64,000 nt of DNA, from NCBI RefSeq assembly GCF_007741475.1, contig NZ_CP036261.1:1054001-1118000 (forward strand), read 5' to 3'. This document shows, piece after piece, positions 47,438-56,164 of the stretch; the first letter of the stretch is position 1, and every line of letters begins with the position of its first letter. The notes under the pieces are model-generated. The model was given only the letters and a program-made list of their open reading frames with translations. It had not been told where the DNA came from and did not search any database. Both the position numbers and the translations under genes were made by a program. The DNA comes from Rosistilla ulvae. GTDB lineage: Bacteria > Planctomycetota > Planctomycetia > Pirellulales > Pirellulaceae.

Positions 47438-47729
47438 CTTGGATACTCTGCTCGGAAAACCATCGCGGCGGACAAGCGACTCGCGGTATGCCGGAAGAGT
47501 TTAGCAGAAGCAGCCAGCAGTCGCTGTGTTAGCGAAGCGGATGGTTCTTTGAAGCCGGACTCCGCTTCGAATGGCTTGAGGATTTGTTGCAGCAACGCTC
47601 CGTCAGGGGATGCCGCCTGCCGAACCGCCCTGCCCTTTTCTCGGCGCGGATCTCGTGGTGCCGGTTGAACGCCGGTGTCTGAGGGCTGCGAGTCTGTTTG
47701 GTTGGGTTCTATGGACGTTCGGCAATTTC
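47438..47729. other. Intergenic region (292 bp), nothing recognisable
   Basis: It separates the hypothetical membrane protein (start 47437) from the stop of the PIN toxin, both on the minus strand. It is GC-rich and has some open frames on the plus strand without gene-like composition. No clear repeat or hairpin. Confidence 0.45.
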
Positions 47730-48116
47730 CTACCAAATGCGATTCACGCCGTATGCGTCCATTTTTTGATCGCCACTTACGAAACCATGGTTCTCGAGCA
47801 GCGACTGAGCGACAAGCAGGCGATCGAATGGATCGCGATGATGTTGGGCCATCGTTGACACAAAGGTGACGTGCCGCAATTCGATTGGAAGCAATGAAAA
47901 GTGGTTGGTTGCCAGTTCACTCTTCAAGAAATCGTCCACAGGGTCTGCTAGTCGCAGTTTTCCAAGTCCCACTTTAATTGAGATTTCCCAGCAACTCGCG
48001 ACACTGACCCATTTGCGATTGTTGGGAGACTCAATTTCAGACTTGGCGACAACACTGAGCTTCGTGTCGGCACCGACAAACCACAGCAACGCGTGCGTGT
48101 CGAGTAGGATGTTCAC
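47730..48116 (-). CDS. PIN-domain toxin of a type II toxin-antitoxin pair (VapC-like)
   Basis: The 128-residue protein has the PIN active-site acids: Asp6 in ILLDTHALLW, Glu44 in SCWEISIKVGLGKL, Asp95/Asp98 in HHRDPFDRLLVAQS and Asp116 in VSGDQKMDAYGV. The LLDTHxLLW start and WEISIK motif are those of COG3744-type PIN proteins, predicted ribonucleases. It overlaps the antitoxin gene by 4 nt (48113-48116), so translation is coupled and the antitoxin is made first. RNA target unknown. Confidence 0.92.
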   Translation of the reverse strand: MNILLDTHALLWFVGADTKLSVVAKSEIESPNNRKWVSVASCWEISIKVGLGKLRLADPVDDFLKSELATNHFSLLPIELRHVTFVSTMAQHHRDPFDRLLVAQSLLENHGFVSGDQKMDAYGVNRIW

Positions 48117-48358
48117 TCCATGTACTCGGCGAAGTCATCAAGCGGCGCATCGAAGTCGTCCGCCATGTAGAGAATCTTTCCTTTGGCAGAACCTGCTTCG
48201 CAAGCAGGTGTTGCAGCATCTTCCTTGCGGATCGTTGCAACGCGCTGTCCGTCCTGGACGATCGCGACTTCTTCGCCTGGAAGCAGATTCGCAAGCAACT
48301 TGGGCAATTCCTGCGTCGCTTCGGTCATCGATATTTCGCCCACACCAATTGCCTCCAC
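48113..48358 (-). CDS. Phd/YefM-family antitoxin
   Basis: The 81-residue protein has the Phd/YefM fold start ISMTEATQELPKLLANLLPGEEVAIVQDGQRVATI, i.e. beta-alpha-alpha-beta with the LPGEEV...DGxxVA signature; the C-terminal acidic segment (MADDFDAPLDDFAEYME) would dock onto the PIN toxin. The start is the GTG at 48358 (a second GTG at 48343 is possible), since an ATG at 48328 would remove the first strand. The family binds its own operator; no clear palindrome is seen in the roughly 110 bp upstream. Confidence 0.88.
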   Translation of the reverse strand: MEAIGVGEISMTEATQELPKLLANLLPGEEVAIVQDGQRVATIRKEDAATPACEAGSAKGKILYMADDFDAPLDDFAEYME

Positions 48359-48469
48359 ATAAGATGTTCAAGCCGTCAGGATCGATTATACAGGGGCCAA
48401 GAGCCTGCGTCAGCAAAATTGGGCTCGCTGCAAATTGTGGTGCTGCCGCGCCGCTGTCATCGATTGTTG

Positions 48470-49321
48470 TTACGGATTAGGTTTTGCGTCGTTGGTCTTC
48501 GCTAGTTGCGATTTGAGGAAGGTGGCGACTTGTTGACCGAGGAATCGGTTGCCGGGGCCTGTGAAGTGAACGTCGTTGGGGTTCTGCAGTTCGGCCAGGC
48601 GTGGCGTGATCGCTGTGAACAGGTCGTCGATCGCAACCGAATGTTCGTTCATCACTTCGGCAGCGGCGGCGTTCCGATCGACCATCGAAGCGGCAGTGTA
48701 TTTGCCGGCGACGTCGGGGATCGGTGTGCTGCTGGCCCAGACGATGGTCGCGCCGGTCTGCTGCATCCGCTGCACAAGTTGTTCCAGACGCGACTTGTAA
48801 TCGGCCAGCGGTGTCGCGCGATCGTGAATCCCAAAGTTGAAATGGATCAGATCCCACTTGCCATCGCCTAACCAGATGTCAAGTTTTTTGAGACCTGTCG
48901 ATGTGGGACCGCAGTTGGCCGGAGCGCGATGGACGTTGGCGATCCCGGCAAGTTCCTTGCGGACCGTTTCGGTGTAGGCTCGCGAAACCGAGTCGCCGAT
49001 CAGCAGCACCCGCGGCAGCGCCGGATCGTCTTCGACGAAGTCCCAGGCGTTGGCTTGACCGGCGATCTTCTGGCGTTGATGGATCGGCAGATAGAAGCCG
49101 CCCAGTTCCGACTGCAGCGTCCGTTCCCACGCCTGGTGGGCAGGCGAGAGCGTGGCGACCCAGGCTTGATACTTCGCTTCCAGTTCCGCTTGCTCTTTCG
49201 CTTTCTGCGCCGCCGCTTCCTCGGCAGTGGTCGGTTCGGTCTTGTGCGTTGCCGCGGGTTGCGCAAAGACGCACGGAGTGGCGAGACCGAGTAGGACGAG
49301 CGAGAGCAAGCTGCGGTACAT
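48470..49321 (-). CDS. Exported SGNH/GDSL hydrolase
   Basis: The 283-residue product has a signal peptide (LLSLVLLGLATPCVFA), an Ala/Glu-rich linker (about 22-70) and an SGNH domain: block I VLLIGDSVSRAY with the catalytic Ser, the block with Asn in LIHFNFGIHD, and block V NPNDVHFTGPGNRFLG holding the Asp-x-x-His-like pair. These enzymes are esterases, often on acetylated polysaccharides. Planctomycetes carry many. The ATG at 49321 begins the signal peptide. It is oriented toward the TA pair but separated by about 110 bp. Confidence 0.88.
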   Translation of the reverse strand: MYRSLLSLVLLGLATPCVFAQPAATHKTEPTTAEEAAAQKAKEQAELEAKYQAWVATLSPAHQAWERTLQSELGGFYLPIHQRQKIAGQANAWDFVEDDPALPRVLLIGDSVSRAYTETVRKELAGIANVHRAPANCGPTSTGLKKLDIWLGDGKWDLIHFNFGIHDRATPLADYKSRLEQLVQRMQQTGATIVWASSTPIPDVAGKYTAASMVDRNAAAAEVMNEHSVAIDDLFTAITPRLAELQNPNDVHFTGPGNRFLGQQVATFLKSQLAKTNDAKPNP

Positions 49322-49425
49322 GATTGGGAACCTGGCAAGGAGATCGATTTGCAAACCGTAGTACGGTGAGTGGGACGCACTGCTTTAGGGGGTGAGTGTA
49401 GCCGAGCGCGGAGCATTCGGCGATC

Positions 49426-49449
49426 GGCGGCAAAAGCCTCGACGCCCGG
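49426..49449 (+). repeat. 24-bp direct repeat, left copy
   Basis: Starts GGCGGCAAAAGCCTCGACGC and continues CCGG. It is identical in 23 of 24 positions to 50342-50365, in the same orientation, the pair bracketing the small-protein/nucleotidyltransferase module. A CCGGAGCCGGGACCGCCGC run follows it, the right copy having a similar GC-rich follow-up. Confidence 0.75.
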
Positions 49450-49498
49450 AGCCGGGACCGCCGCTTGAAAGCCCGTTGGGAAATGCGACAATAGCGGC

Positions 49499-49768
49499 AT
49501 GACACAAAACGCAATGCAACACGCTGTGCGACAGACAAAGATCGAACGGGCCAGGCGAATGACCTTGGACGAGCGGTTGGCTGCTGGTGCTCAGCTGTAC
49601 GCTCAACAATGTGAACTCGTGGCGGATTTGATTGCCGGGCTCCACCCTGATTGGACCACCGACCAGGTTCGCGATGAAATGAAGCGTCGTTGGAAAGTTG
49701 TCCGCGAACGAGATGCTAAGAGGTTGTATCGTTCTGGCGGTGTCGAGATGCAGGACGAACGGTCGTGA
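49499..49768 (+). CDS. Small helical protein (89 aa) coupled to a nucleotidyltransferase
   Basis: I know of no named family, but small proteins like this recur beside such nucleotidyltransferases. The 89-residue product is predicted almost wholly helical: KIERARRMTLDERLAAGAQLY (residues 14-34), QQCELVADLIAGLHPDWTTD, DQVRDEMKRRWKVVRERDAKRLY. It has no signal or membrane segment. Its last codons overlap the start of the nucleotidyltransferase gene by 4 nt (GTGA). The coupled short-gene-first order is that of toxin-antitoxin pairs, the small protein then being the antitoxin candidate; that role is inference. Confidence 0.65.
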   Translation: MTQNAMQHAVRQTKIERARRMTLDERLAAGAQLYAQQCELVADLIAGLHPDWTTDQVRDEMKRRWKVVRERDAKRLYRSGGVEMQDERS

Positions 49769-50319
49769 CTCAGGACGATGGGAATCGGGCCGTTGCGTTG
49801 GTCGTAGCTCTGCTGAATCGGATTGCATTGCCCTACATGCTGGTCGGTTCGTATTCCAGCAACGTCTACGGTATACCGCGTGCGACTGCTGATGCCGATT
49901 TTGTGTTGGAGTTTGGGGGCAATGCTATGGACTCCCTGCAACAGGAACTCGGTAGCGACTTTCGACTGGATTCGCAAACTGAATTTGAATTGATTACTGG
50001 GACGACCCGTCGCGTCCTGTACTATTTGCCGCGTGATTTCACGATTGAGCTTTTTCAACTCAGTCAAGATCCTTTCGATCAATCACGGTTTCAAAGACGT
50101 GTTGCGGTTCAGTCATCACTTCTGGCTGGAGTAGTTTGGTTGCCGACGGCGGAAGATGTCGTTGTGCAGAAGCTACGTTGGGGGCGCCGGCAAGATTTGT
50201 CGGATGTGAGCGACGTGTTGGCGATTCAAGGTGAGACGCTTGATTGGCGTTACATCTCGCGTTGGACTGACGATCACGGCACGAGCGATATGTTGGAAAG
50301 AATCCGCAGCGAGTTGTAA
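49765..50319 (+). CDS. Minimal nucleotidyltransferase-fold protein (AbiEii/MNT-like)
   Basis: The 184-residue protein starts at a GTG. It has the nucleotidyltransferase active-site pattern: GSYSSNVYG at 28-36, then Asp43 and Asp45 in TADADFVLEF (metal pair), and IELFQL near 94-99 where the third carboxylate may be Glu95. A helical second half carries VQKLRWGRRQDLSDVSDVLA, a K-x-R-x-x-x-R-x-x-D-x-x-D motif typical of AbiEii/MNT toxins. Such proteins transfer nucleotides to tRNA or proteins as toxins, or are housekeeping-like in other contexts; the partner gene and the flanking 24-bp repeats favour an accessory toxin-type module. Confidence 0.8.
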   Translation: MTQDDGNRAVALVVALLNRIALPYMLVGSYSSNVYGIPRATADADFVLEFGGNAMDSLQQELGSDFRLDSQTEFELITGTTRRVLYYLPRDFTIELFQLSQDPFDQSRFQRRVAVQSSLLAGVVWLPTAEDVVVQKLRWGRRQDLSDVSDVLAIQGETLDWRYISRWTDDHGTSDMLERIRSEL

Positions 50320-50341
50320 TCGGTGTGCCACATGCCGCTTA

Positions 50342-50365
50342 GGCGGCAAAAGCCTCAACGCCCGG
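50342..50365 (+). repeat. 24-bp direct repeat, right copy
   Basis: Starts GGCGGCAAAAGCCTCAACGC; differs from the left copy (49426-49449) at one position. It ends 8 bp before the stop of the convergent thiO gene. See the left copy for the bracketed module. Confidence 0.75.
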
Positions 50366-50372
50366 GGCGGGG

Positions 50373-51494
50373 TTAGCCGCGGCCGGGGGTGAAGGGGGTG
50401 AGGTCGACTTGTGTCGGGCGGCCTAGCATCAGGTTGGCTAGTTCGGTCGCGGTGGCGCACGAAAGATGCAGGCCCGAGCGATAATGGCCGGCGGCGACAA
50501 AGGCGTTGGAAAGGTTGGGCAGTTTGCCGATGTAGGGGAATCCGTCGAACGAACCCGGCCGCAATCCGCTCCACGATCGCACGATCGGTTGCTGGGCCAA
50601 CAGCGGCAGCATCCCTTCGGCCCATTCTCGCAGCGAGTCGAGCACTTCGGGAGTCGTGCTCTGGTCAAAACCAACCTCCTCTTCATTCGATCCGACCAGG
50701 ATGTGCCCATCCAAGCGAGGTACAAGGTAGCGATTCCCCTCGTTCACGATCCGGTTGAGGATCTGATGCGGCAACTTATATAAGAGGACTTGGCCGCGGA
50801 CCGGCAGCAGACCGCTGGGGACCGACAATTGTTCCAGCAGCATCTGGCTCCAGGCTCCCGTCGTCAGGCAGTATTGGCCGGCGGTCAATTCACCCGCCGT
50901 GGTCTGCAAGGCTTCGATGCGGTCGGCTTGAGTTCGGAAGCCAGTTAGTTCGCACGATTCGGTGATCGTCACATTCTGTTGCAGGCAGGCGGCGCGGAGT
51001 GCTGCCAAATGATCGGGGCTGCGGATGGCCGCTTCGCCGGGCAGAGACCAGGCGGATTGAAGGCGATCGGATTGGGATAGGTCTGCCAGGGCGGGTTCGA
51101 GTTCGACGAGCGCCGCAGGAGTCAGCGGGATCGCATCGATCTCGTATTCGCTCCAGTAGTCGGCTTGTCCGAGCAACGCCGCTTGTTCGCCTCGCGACAT
51201 CGCCAGATAGATTCCGCCACACAAACGGTAGCCGCTGTCGATGCCTGTCTGTTCGAGCAGTTCGGCAGCCCATTGCGGATGCAGTTGGTGGCTGAGTGCG
51301 CGCAGACGTTCGATCGGGTCCAAAGCGGTTTGAGGATTGGCCGGTGGCAAGATGCCGACACCGGCCCACGACGTGCCGCGGCCGGTCTGTTGGCGGTCGA
51401 TAACTTGGATCCGTTGGCCTGCTTTGGCCAAGACCCAGGCCAGGCTCAGCCCGATGACGCCTCCGCCGACAACGATACAATCTGGCTTTTGCAA
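50373..51494 (-). CDS. thiO: Glycine oxidase ThiO-type FAD-dependent oxidoreductase
   Basis: The 373-residue protein is a DAO-family flavoenzyme: dinucleotide motif CIVVGGGVIGLSLAWVLAKAG (6-26), then IQVIDRQQTGRGTSWAGVGILPP, GLLPVRGQVLLY, NRYLVPRLDGHILVGSNEEEVGFD and the C-terminal WSGLRPGSFDGFPYIG and AAGHYRSGLHLS. Glycine oxidase supplies the iminoacetate used to form the thiazole of thiamine. No thiS/thiG lies beside it. It starts 4 bp after the DUF2064 gene stop, so the two form an operon. Confidence 0.88.
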   Translation of the reverse strand: MQKPDCIVVGGGVIGLSLAWVLAKAGQRIQVIDRQQTGRGTSWAGVGILPPANPQTALDPIERLRALSHQLHPQWAAELLEQTGIDSGYRLCGGIYLAMSRGEQAALLGQADYWSEYEIDAIPLTPAALVELEPALADLSQSDRLQSAWSLPGEAAIRSPDHLAALRAACLQQNVTITESCELTGFRTQADRIEALQTTAGELTAGQYCLTTGAWSQMLLEQLSVPSGLLPVRGQVLLYKLPHQILNRIVNEGNRYLVPRLDGHILVGSNEEEVGFDQSTTPEVLDSLREWAEGMLPLLAQQPIVRSWSGLRPGSFDGFPYIGKLPNLSNAFVAAGHYRSGLHLSCATATELANLMLGRPTQVDLTPFTPGRG

Positions 51495-51498
51495 CGAT

Positions 51499-52176
51499 TC
51501 AACTTTCTGTGGTTGGGGTGTTCAGTACACGCTCGATCGCCGCTCGCAAGTTGTCGCTGGCTGGATCGCTGGGCAGGCGGCGAAGCAGGTCGTCGAGATC
51601 GGTCTTGGTGTCGACGTCGCGATCTGGTGGAAGCAGGTAGGGCTCGATTTCAAGAGCGTCCAGCGCCGATCGGGTTCGCGCCATCACCCCTTCGGTTCCC
51701 CAGGGCATCTCGTCGAACAACGTTCGCAGGGAATTGTGCCACGGTCCGCGGATGCCTAGCAAGTAGTAGCCGCCATCGCCGGAGGGACCGATCGCGACGC
51801 GAGAATTTTCCAAGGCGTCAAAGGCTTGGACGATGCGGTCGGGCGTGACGGTGGGGCAATCGCCACCGATCACCAGCATGCGATCATCGGCTGAATCGGC
51901 GGAGGCAAAGTAGCGCATCATCCGCTCGCCCAAGTCGCCGCTGCCCTGTGGTTTGGCGGTCCAGTTGGCGAACCGCGCGAAGCAAGGATCTGTCGCGCGG
52001 TCGTCGGGGCTGACGATAAATGTCCGCCGATCGCCGCAATCTGCCAAATTTTCGGCGAGATGTTCAACACAAATTTGATAGATGCTAGCGGCCCGACTGG
52101 CGTCTAAATTGCGTGCCAAACGTGTTTTAACTTGGCCAGGCTGCCAATATTTGGTGAACATTCCAAGGGTGCGCAT
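51499..52176 (-). CDS. DUF2064/TIGR04282-type nucleotidyl/glycosyltransferase
   Basis: The 225-residue protein begins RTLGMFTKYWQPGQVKTRLAR, the nucleotide-binding start of this family (usually F-x-K-x-P-x-x-G-x-V-K-T-R-L), followed by QGSGDLGERMMRYF, MLVIGGDCPTVTPDRI and IGPSGDGGYYLLGIRG. The family is annotated as TIGR04282, linked in some genomes to arsenosugar synthesis, and is GT-A-like. No arsenic genes are present here, so that label is a family name only. It is followed by thiO 4 bp later. Confidence 0.88.
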   Translation of the reverse strand: MRTLGMFTKYWQPGQVKTRLARNLDASRAASIYQICVEHLAENLADCGDRRTFIVSPDDRATDPCFARFANWTAKPQGSGDLGERMMRYFASADSADDRMLVIGGDCPTVTPDRIVQAFDALENSRVAIGPSGDGGYYLLGIRGPWHNSLRTLFDEMPWGTEGVMARTRSALDALEIEPYLLPPDRDVDTKTDLDDLLRRLPSDPASDNLRAAIERVLNTPTTES

Positions 52177-52491
52177 CGATATTCTACTGGCTTGTCGGAA
52201 TTTAGAGGGGCGCGTGGCTTTGGGAAACTTCCCGGGGCCCGTCCGGTCTTAATGCGGATCCTCACCATTTAGGTGGTAATGGTGGTGGATCGCTGGCACT
52301 TGGAGCGGAAACGTGCGACTTTATGCCGTTCGTGGTATAACATGGTTTTTTGAAGGCCAGGGTTTCTGCCACTTTTAGAAACACTGTATGTCAAGGACGA
52401 GTCGTTGACACCGTGCCATTTCAGAATTTAGCGATCGTGTTCACAACGGATTGGTGAACGGATCGCTTCAGCTCGGACGCAAGCAACACGC
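52177..52491. other. Divergent intergenic region (315 bp) before the kinase gene
   Basis: It lies between the divergent DUF2064 and kinase genes. A perfect -35 (TTGACA at 52405-52410) has only a poor -10 (TTAGCG, 17 bp on), and a TATAAC hexamer near 52336 has no good partner. No repeat or small gene is seen. Confidence 0.4.
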
Positions 52492-54186
52492 ATGACTGAC
52501 AGCGGCAAGGGTTCAAAGTCGATAACCGCCCAAGCGTTCATCGAGGTCGTTCGCAAGAGCCAGCTCGTCGAGGAAGGTGCGTTCAAACAGACGCTGCGGC
52601 ATGTGCAAAAAGCTGCCGGCGGTAAGATCCCCAACGACGCGATGGTGATCGCCGAAAGGTTTCTTGTCGAGGGACGGCTGACGGCCTGGCAGATCGAAAA
52701 ACTGCTGACCGGCAAATACAAGGGATTCTTTCTCGGCAAGTTCAAGCTGTTGGGGCACATCGGCAGCGGTGGGATGAGCAGCGTCTATCTGGCCGAGCAC
52801 ACGCGGATGAACGATCTGCGGGCGATCAAGGTGCTGCCGAAGAAACGGGTCGACGATGCTTCGTATCTGGCCCGCTTTCAATTGGAAGCCAAGGCGATCG
52901 CGTCGCTGAATCACGAAAATGTCGTTCGCGCTTACGATATCGATAACGACGGCGATCTGCACTACATCGTGATGGAATACGTTTCGGGGGACGATCTGCA
53001 GCAGATGGTCAAACGGAAGGGACCGCTTTCGTTTGTCAAAGCCGCCAACTACATCGCTCAAGCCGCCCGCGGCCTGCAGCACGCGCATGAACGCGGTTTG
53101 ATCCACCGCGACGTCAAACCGGCGAACCTGCTTGTCAATAAAGAGGGGACCGTCAAGCTGCTGGATATGGGCCTGGCGCTGCTGGAATCCGAAGACGATC
53201 ATTCGCTGACGGTCGCCAATAACGAAAACGTTTTGGGAACCGCCGACTATCTGGCTCCCGAACAGGCCTTGGACAGTCACAAAGTCGACCACCGGGTCGA
53301 TATCTATGGACTTGGTTGTACGTTCTATTTTCTGTTGACCGGACGCCCGCCATTTAATGACGGCACGTTGGCGCAGCGGATCATCAAGCACCAGACCGAG
53401 ATGCCCGAGGAGATCCGCAAGACGCGCCCCGATTGTCCCGGCGAACTCGATGGCATCTGCACCAAGATGATCCAGAAGGAAGCCAAGTATCGCTACAAGG
53501 ATGCCGCGGCGGTTGCCGAGGTCTTGGAGGCTTGGTTGACGCGTACCAAACAGTTGTCGGCGGCTCGCGCCGGCGGGGGCGGTTTTGATTCGGGGATCGG
53601 TTCGGGGTCGGACATCGATCTGGCGGGATCCGATTTTGCCCGCGGTTCGGACATCGGGATTGGAACGTCCGATGACACACTCAGCAACAAACAAGGCGAC
53701 ACCCATGCTGGCGGATCGGGGGCTGGCTTTAGCGGCCTGTCGCCATCGGACAGTGGCCGGTTGATCAAACCGACGGGCAGTCGTGGATCGCGAGGGCGGT
53801 CGTCGGGCAGTTCGATCGCGGGCAGTTCGATCGATCTTCAGCGAGAGTCGGGGTATGGTTCCAGTTTGCGTCCGGGAGCATCGCCATCGGCAAGAGCGGC
53901 TGCGGTCGCGGCGAGCCAGCCCAAGAAACGCAAAGCGGTTCCCGAGCCGGGGACTGCAGCGGCCAAAGCTGCTCCGAAAACATCCTCCATCGCGATGGCG
54001 CACTCCGTGGGGGAATCGCATCCGGGCTTGGCCGGCAGCCGGCAAAAGAAAGATCGAATTCGCAAGGTGTTGGCCGTGTTGTTGGTCGTTGGCGGAATCG
54101 TTGTCGGCTTTTTGGCCGCTCGCCTGCTGGCTCCCGCCCCCAGTGGCAACGGCGCGCTTCCGAGTTCGATCGAGCTTCACGTCTGA
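52492..54186 (+). CDS. Membrane-anchored serine/threonine protein kinase
   Basis: The 564-residue protein has an N-terminal helical segment (about 10-75, rich in Leu/Glu, ending [13 protein letters not shown]). The Hanks-type kinase domain follows at about 84-345: glycine loop GSGGMSSV (91-98), Lys113, catalytic H205-R206-D207 with Asn212, D225-M226-G227 in place of DFG, A255-P256-E257. A Gly/Ser-rich low-complexity linker covers about 355-515, and a single membrane helix ([21 protein letters not shown]) lies near the C-terminus with a short outside tail. The DMG triad still has the metal-binding Asp, so the enzyme should be active. The kinase faces the cytosol; the signal it senses is unknown. 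Confidence 0.95.
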   Translation: MTDSGKGSKSITAQAFIEVVRKSQLVEEGAFKQTLRHVQKAAGGKIPNDAMVIAERFLVEGRLTAWQIEKLLTGKYKGFFLGKFKLLGHIGSGGMSSVYLAEHTRMNDLRAIKVLPKKRVDDASYLARFQLEAKAIASLNHENVVRAYDIDNDGDLHYIVMEYVSGDDLQQMVKRKGPLSFVKAANYIAQAARGLQHAHERGLIHRDVKPANLLVNKEGTVKLLDMGLALLESEDDHSLTVANNENVLGTADYLAPEQALDSHKVDHRVDIYGLGCTFYFLLTGRPPFNDGTLAQRIIKHQTEMPEEIRKTRPDCPGELDGICTKMIQKEAKYRYKDAAAVAEVLEAWLTRTKQLSAARAGGGGFDSGIGSGSDIDLAGSDFARGSDIGIGTSDDTLSNKQGDTHAGGSGAGFSGLSPSDSGRLIKPTGSRGSRGRSSGSSIAGSSIDLQRESGYGSSLRPGASPSARAAAVAASQPKKRKAVPEPGTAAAKAAPKTSSIAMAHSVGESHPGLAGSRQKKDRIRKVLAVLLVVGGIVVGFLAARLLAPAPSGNGALPSSIELHV

Positions 54187-54466
54187 ATTCAATTCCCGGC
54201 GGTATCCCCACGATCGTGGGATGGTTGAAGATCGGTCCGCTCCCCTATCCCGCGTTCAATCGGAACGCTTGTCTGGAAAAGGGGAATTCCAAGATTCTTC
54301 GGCGAACGATCGCAGGAATCCGAAACTTAACCGGTTTGCGGGCTCTCCCGCTGGATGTCATTTTAACTATCTTTAAAAGCACCACCGGTCTGTCGGCCGC
54401 TTTGCTTGCCCCGATGAAGATCCGCATCGGGCCCGCCGTCACTCTTTGTCTTCGAGAAAGTTTTCC

Positions 54467-55702
54467 ATGGTTTCCGTGATCGTTGAAAAGCCCTATCGTT
54501 TTGTCCCGCCCCATCGAGGCGACTGGTGGCCGTCGATGATTCAGAAATTCAAGCTTTACGAACGCCGTCTGCGAAACACCGATGGCGTCGTCGATTATGA
54601 ATTGCGGAATGTCGAACGCTTGGAGGAATCGCTGCGCCGCGGCGACGGGATCATGCTGGCCCCGAACCACTCCCGTTACGCTGATCCCTTAGTGTTGGGC
54701 TGGTTGGCCAAGCGGACCAACAGGCATGTGTTTGCGATGGCCAGTTGGCATCTGTTTAACATGGGCAAATTCAACGCGTTTGCGATTCAGAAAATGGGAG
54801 CCTTTAGTGTCTTTCGCGAGGGGCTCGACAAGCAGTCGATTGAAACCGCGATCGAGATACTGACGCAAGCCAAACGGCCGTTAGTTCTGTTTGCCGAAGG
54901 GGCCACGTTTCGGGCGAACGATCTATTGCAGCCGTTGCTCGACGGCGCTTCGTTGATCGCTCGCACGGCCGCTCGACGGCGCCAGAAGCATGGTCAGGGG
55001 CGAGTCGTGGTGCATCCGATTGCGATCAAGTACGTCTTCCAAGGCGATATCTATGAATGGGCCGATCGTTCGTTAACGGCGATCGAGCAGCGGCTGACTT
55101 GGGAGCCCAATCGCGACCAACCGCTGCGGAAGCGGATCACTCGCGTTGCCGATGGGCTGTTGGCACTCAAAGAGGTGCAGTATTTGGGCAGCCCGCAAAC
55201 GGGGAATGTGATCCAACGTCAGGAGCATTTGACCCAAGCGCTGTTGGAACAGGTCGAAAGCAAGTGGAAGACGCAGGCGGTCGAAGCCACCGATCTCGGT
55301 TCGGTGCTCAACCGTGTCAAAGCGATGCGGTTGCAGATGTTTCCACAGTTGGTCAATCCGGCGACCGAGGAGGATCGCAAGGCGGAGATTCGCAACGACC
55401 TGCGGGCGCTCGAATTGGCGCAGCAATTGGCTTCGTTTCCGGTCGGGTATTTAAATGAAGCCCCGGTTACTGTAACCCGCGTTTTGGAGACGCTTGAAAA
55501 CGTGGAGGAAGCGGTTTTCGGCGAAACATCGTGGCCGGGGCCGTTGAAGGCGATCGTCGACGTCGGGGAAGCGATCGAGGTGCCTGCCGAACGCGCACCT
55601 CGCCAGCAGGAAGATCCGTTGATGGTCGAACTGGCTCAGCGGCTGCAGGGGATGTTGAACCAATTGGCAACGGAGCCGCGGTTGCTGACGGCCGAAGATT
55701 GA
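54467..55702 (+). CDS. Lysophospholipid acyltransferase-like (PlsC-family) protein
   Basis: The 411-residue protein has the acyltransferase motif N-H-S-R-Y-A-D (catalytic H68, D73) in GIMLAPNHSRYADPLVLG, and FAEGATFR around residue 147 in place of the usual F-P-E-G-T motif III. A long helical C-terminal part (about 250-411, with Glu/Arg-rich stretches) is not typical of PlsC and might bind protein or membrane. No signal peptide; probably membrane-peripheral. I chose the ATG at 54467; an in-frame TTG at 54446 is less likely. The 280 bp before it, after the kinase, show no feature. Confidence 0.82.
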   Translation: MVSVIVEKPYRFVPPHRGDWWPSMIQKFKLYERRLRNTDGVVDYELRNVERLEESLRRGDGIMLAPNHSRYADPLVLGWLAKRTNRHVFAMASWHLFNMGKFNAFAIQKMGAFSVFREGLDKQSIETAIEILTQAKRPLVLFAEGATFRANDLLQPLLDGASLIARTAARRRQKHGQGRVVVHPIAIKYVFQGDIYEWADRSLTAIEQRLTWEPNRDQPLRKRITRVADGLLALKEVQYLGSPQTGNVIQRQEHLTQALLEQVESKWKTQAVEATDLGSVLNRVKAMRLQMFPQLVNPATEEDRKAEIRNDLRALELAQQLASFPVGYLNEAPVTVTRVLETLENVEEAVFGETSWPGPLKAIVDVGEAIEVPAERAPRQQEDPLMVELAQRLQGMLNQLATEPRLLTAED

Positions 55703-55723
55703 AGTCAGCGGTGAGAAGGTAAA

Positions 55724-55912
55724 TTACAACGCTGCGTCGATCGCGGCGGCCGATTGGTCGAAGCTGTCGCGAGTTTTGTCCGAAAGCGCCTGCACGGAAA
55801 GGATGCAGACCCCCAGGATCATGGCCAGCATGATCGCGTATTCCACGGTCGTTGGGCCGTCTTCGTCCCTGTGGAAGGCGACAATTTTTGAGATCATTTT
55901 GGCTCTGTTCAT
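55724..55912 (-). CDS. Flp-family type IVb pilin (isolated gene)
   Basis: The 62-residue protein is a Flp prepilin: basic leader ending DEDG, cleavage expected after Gly19, then PTTVEYAIMLAMILGVCILSV with the conserved Glu-Tyr at mature positions 5-6 and one hydrophobic helix, and a short charged tail. Flp pili give tight adherence. No tad/cpa genes flank it: the neighbours are the acyltransferase (convergent, 21 bp away) and a permease, so the assembly genes must be elsewhere. Confidence 0.9.
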   Translation of the reverse strand: MNRAKMISKIVAFHRDEDGPTTVEYAIMLAMILGVCILSVQALSDKTRDSFDQSAAAIDAAL

Positions 55913-56164
55913 GGCAAATTCTGTGAGCTGAAGGCGACTGATGGCTGCGGACAGGTCTCCTAAACAAAGTCTAGGCTTGATTTCGGAGGTGGCCCAGAAT
56001 AACTATGATTGTGCGAAATAATCGCGGCTTACTTCTTCACCGTCACTTCGGATATGAGTGAACCAAGGACTGTGACGATCGTAGGGAATTTGATAACTTG
56101 CGGCTTATAGATCCCTCATCCGTGGGCTCGCTGGCTCGTTACCCTCCTTCGGTACACGTCGTCA

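Noticed and set aside
49426-50365. Integron cassette flanked by attC sites
   Set aside because: The 24-bp repeats do not carry the RYYYAAC/GTTRRRY core pair and there is no integrase; they are kept as simple direct repeats.
52513-54192. 559-codon antisense open frame over the kinase gene
   Set aside because: The kinase motifs on the plus strand are unambiguous; the antisense frame is Arg/Gln-rich noise.
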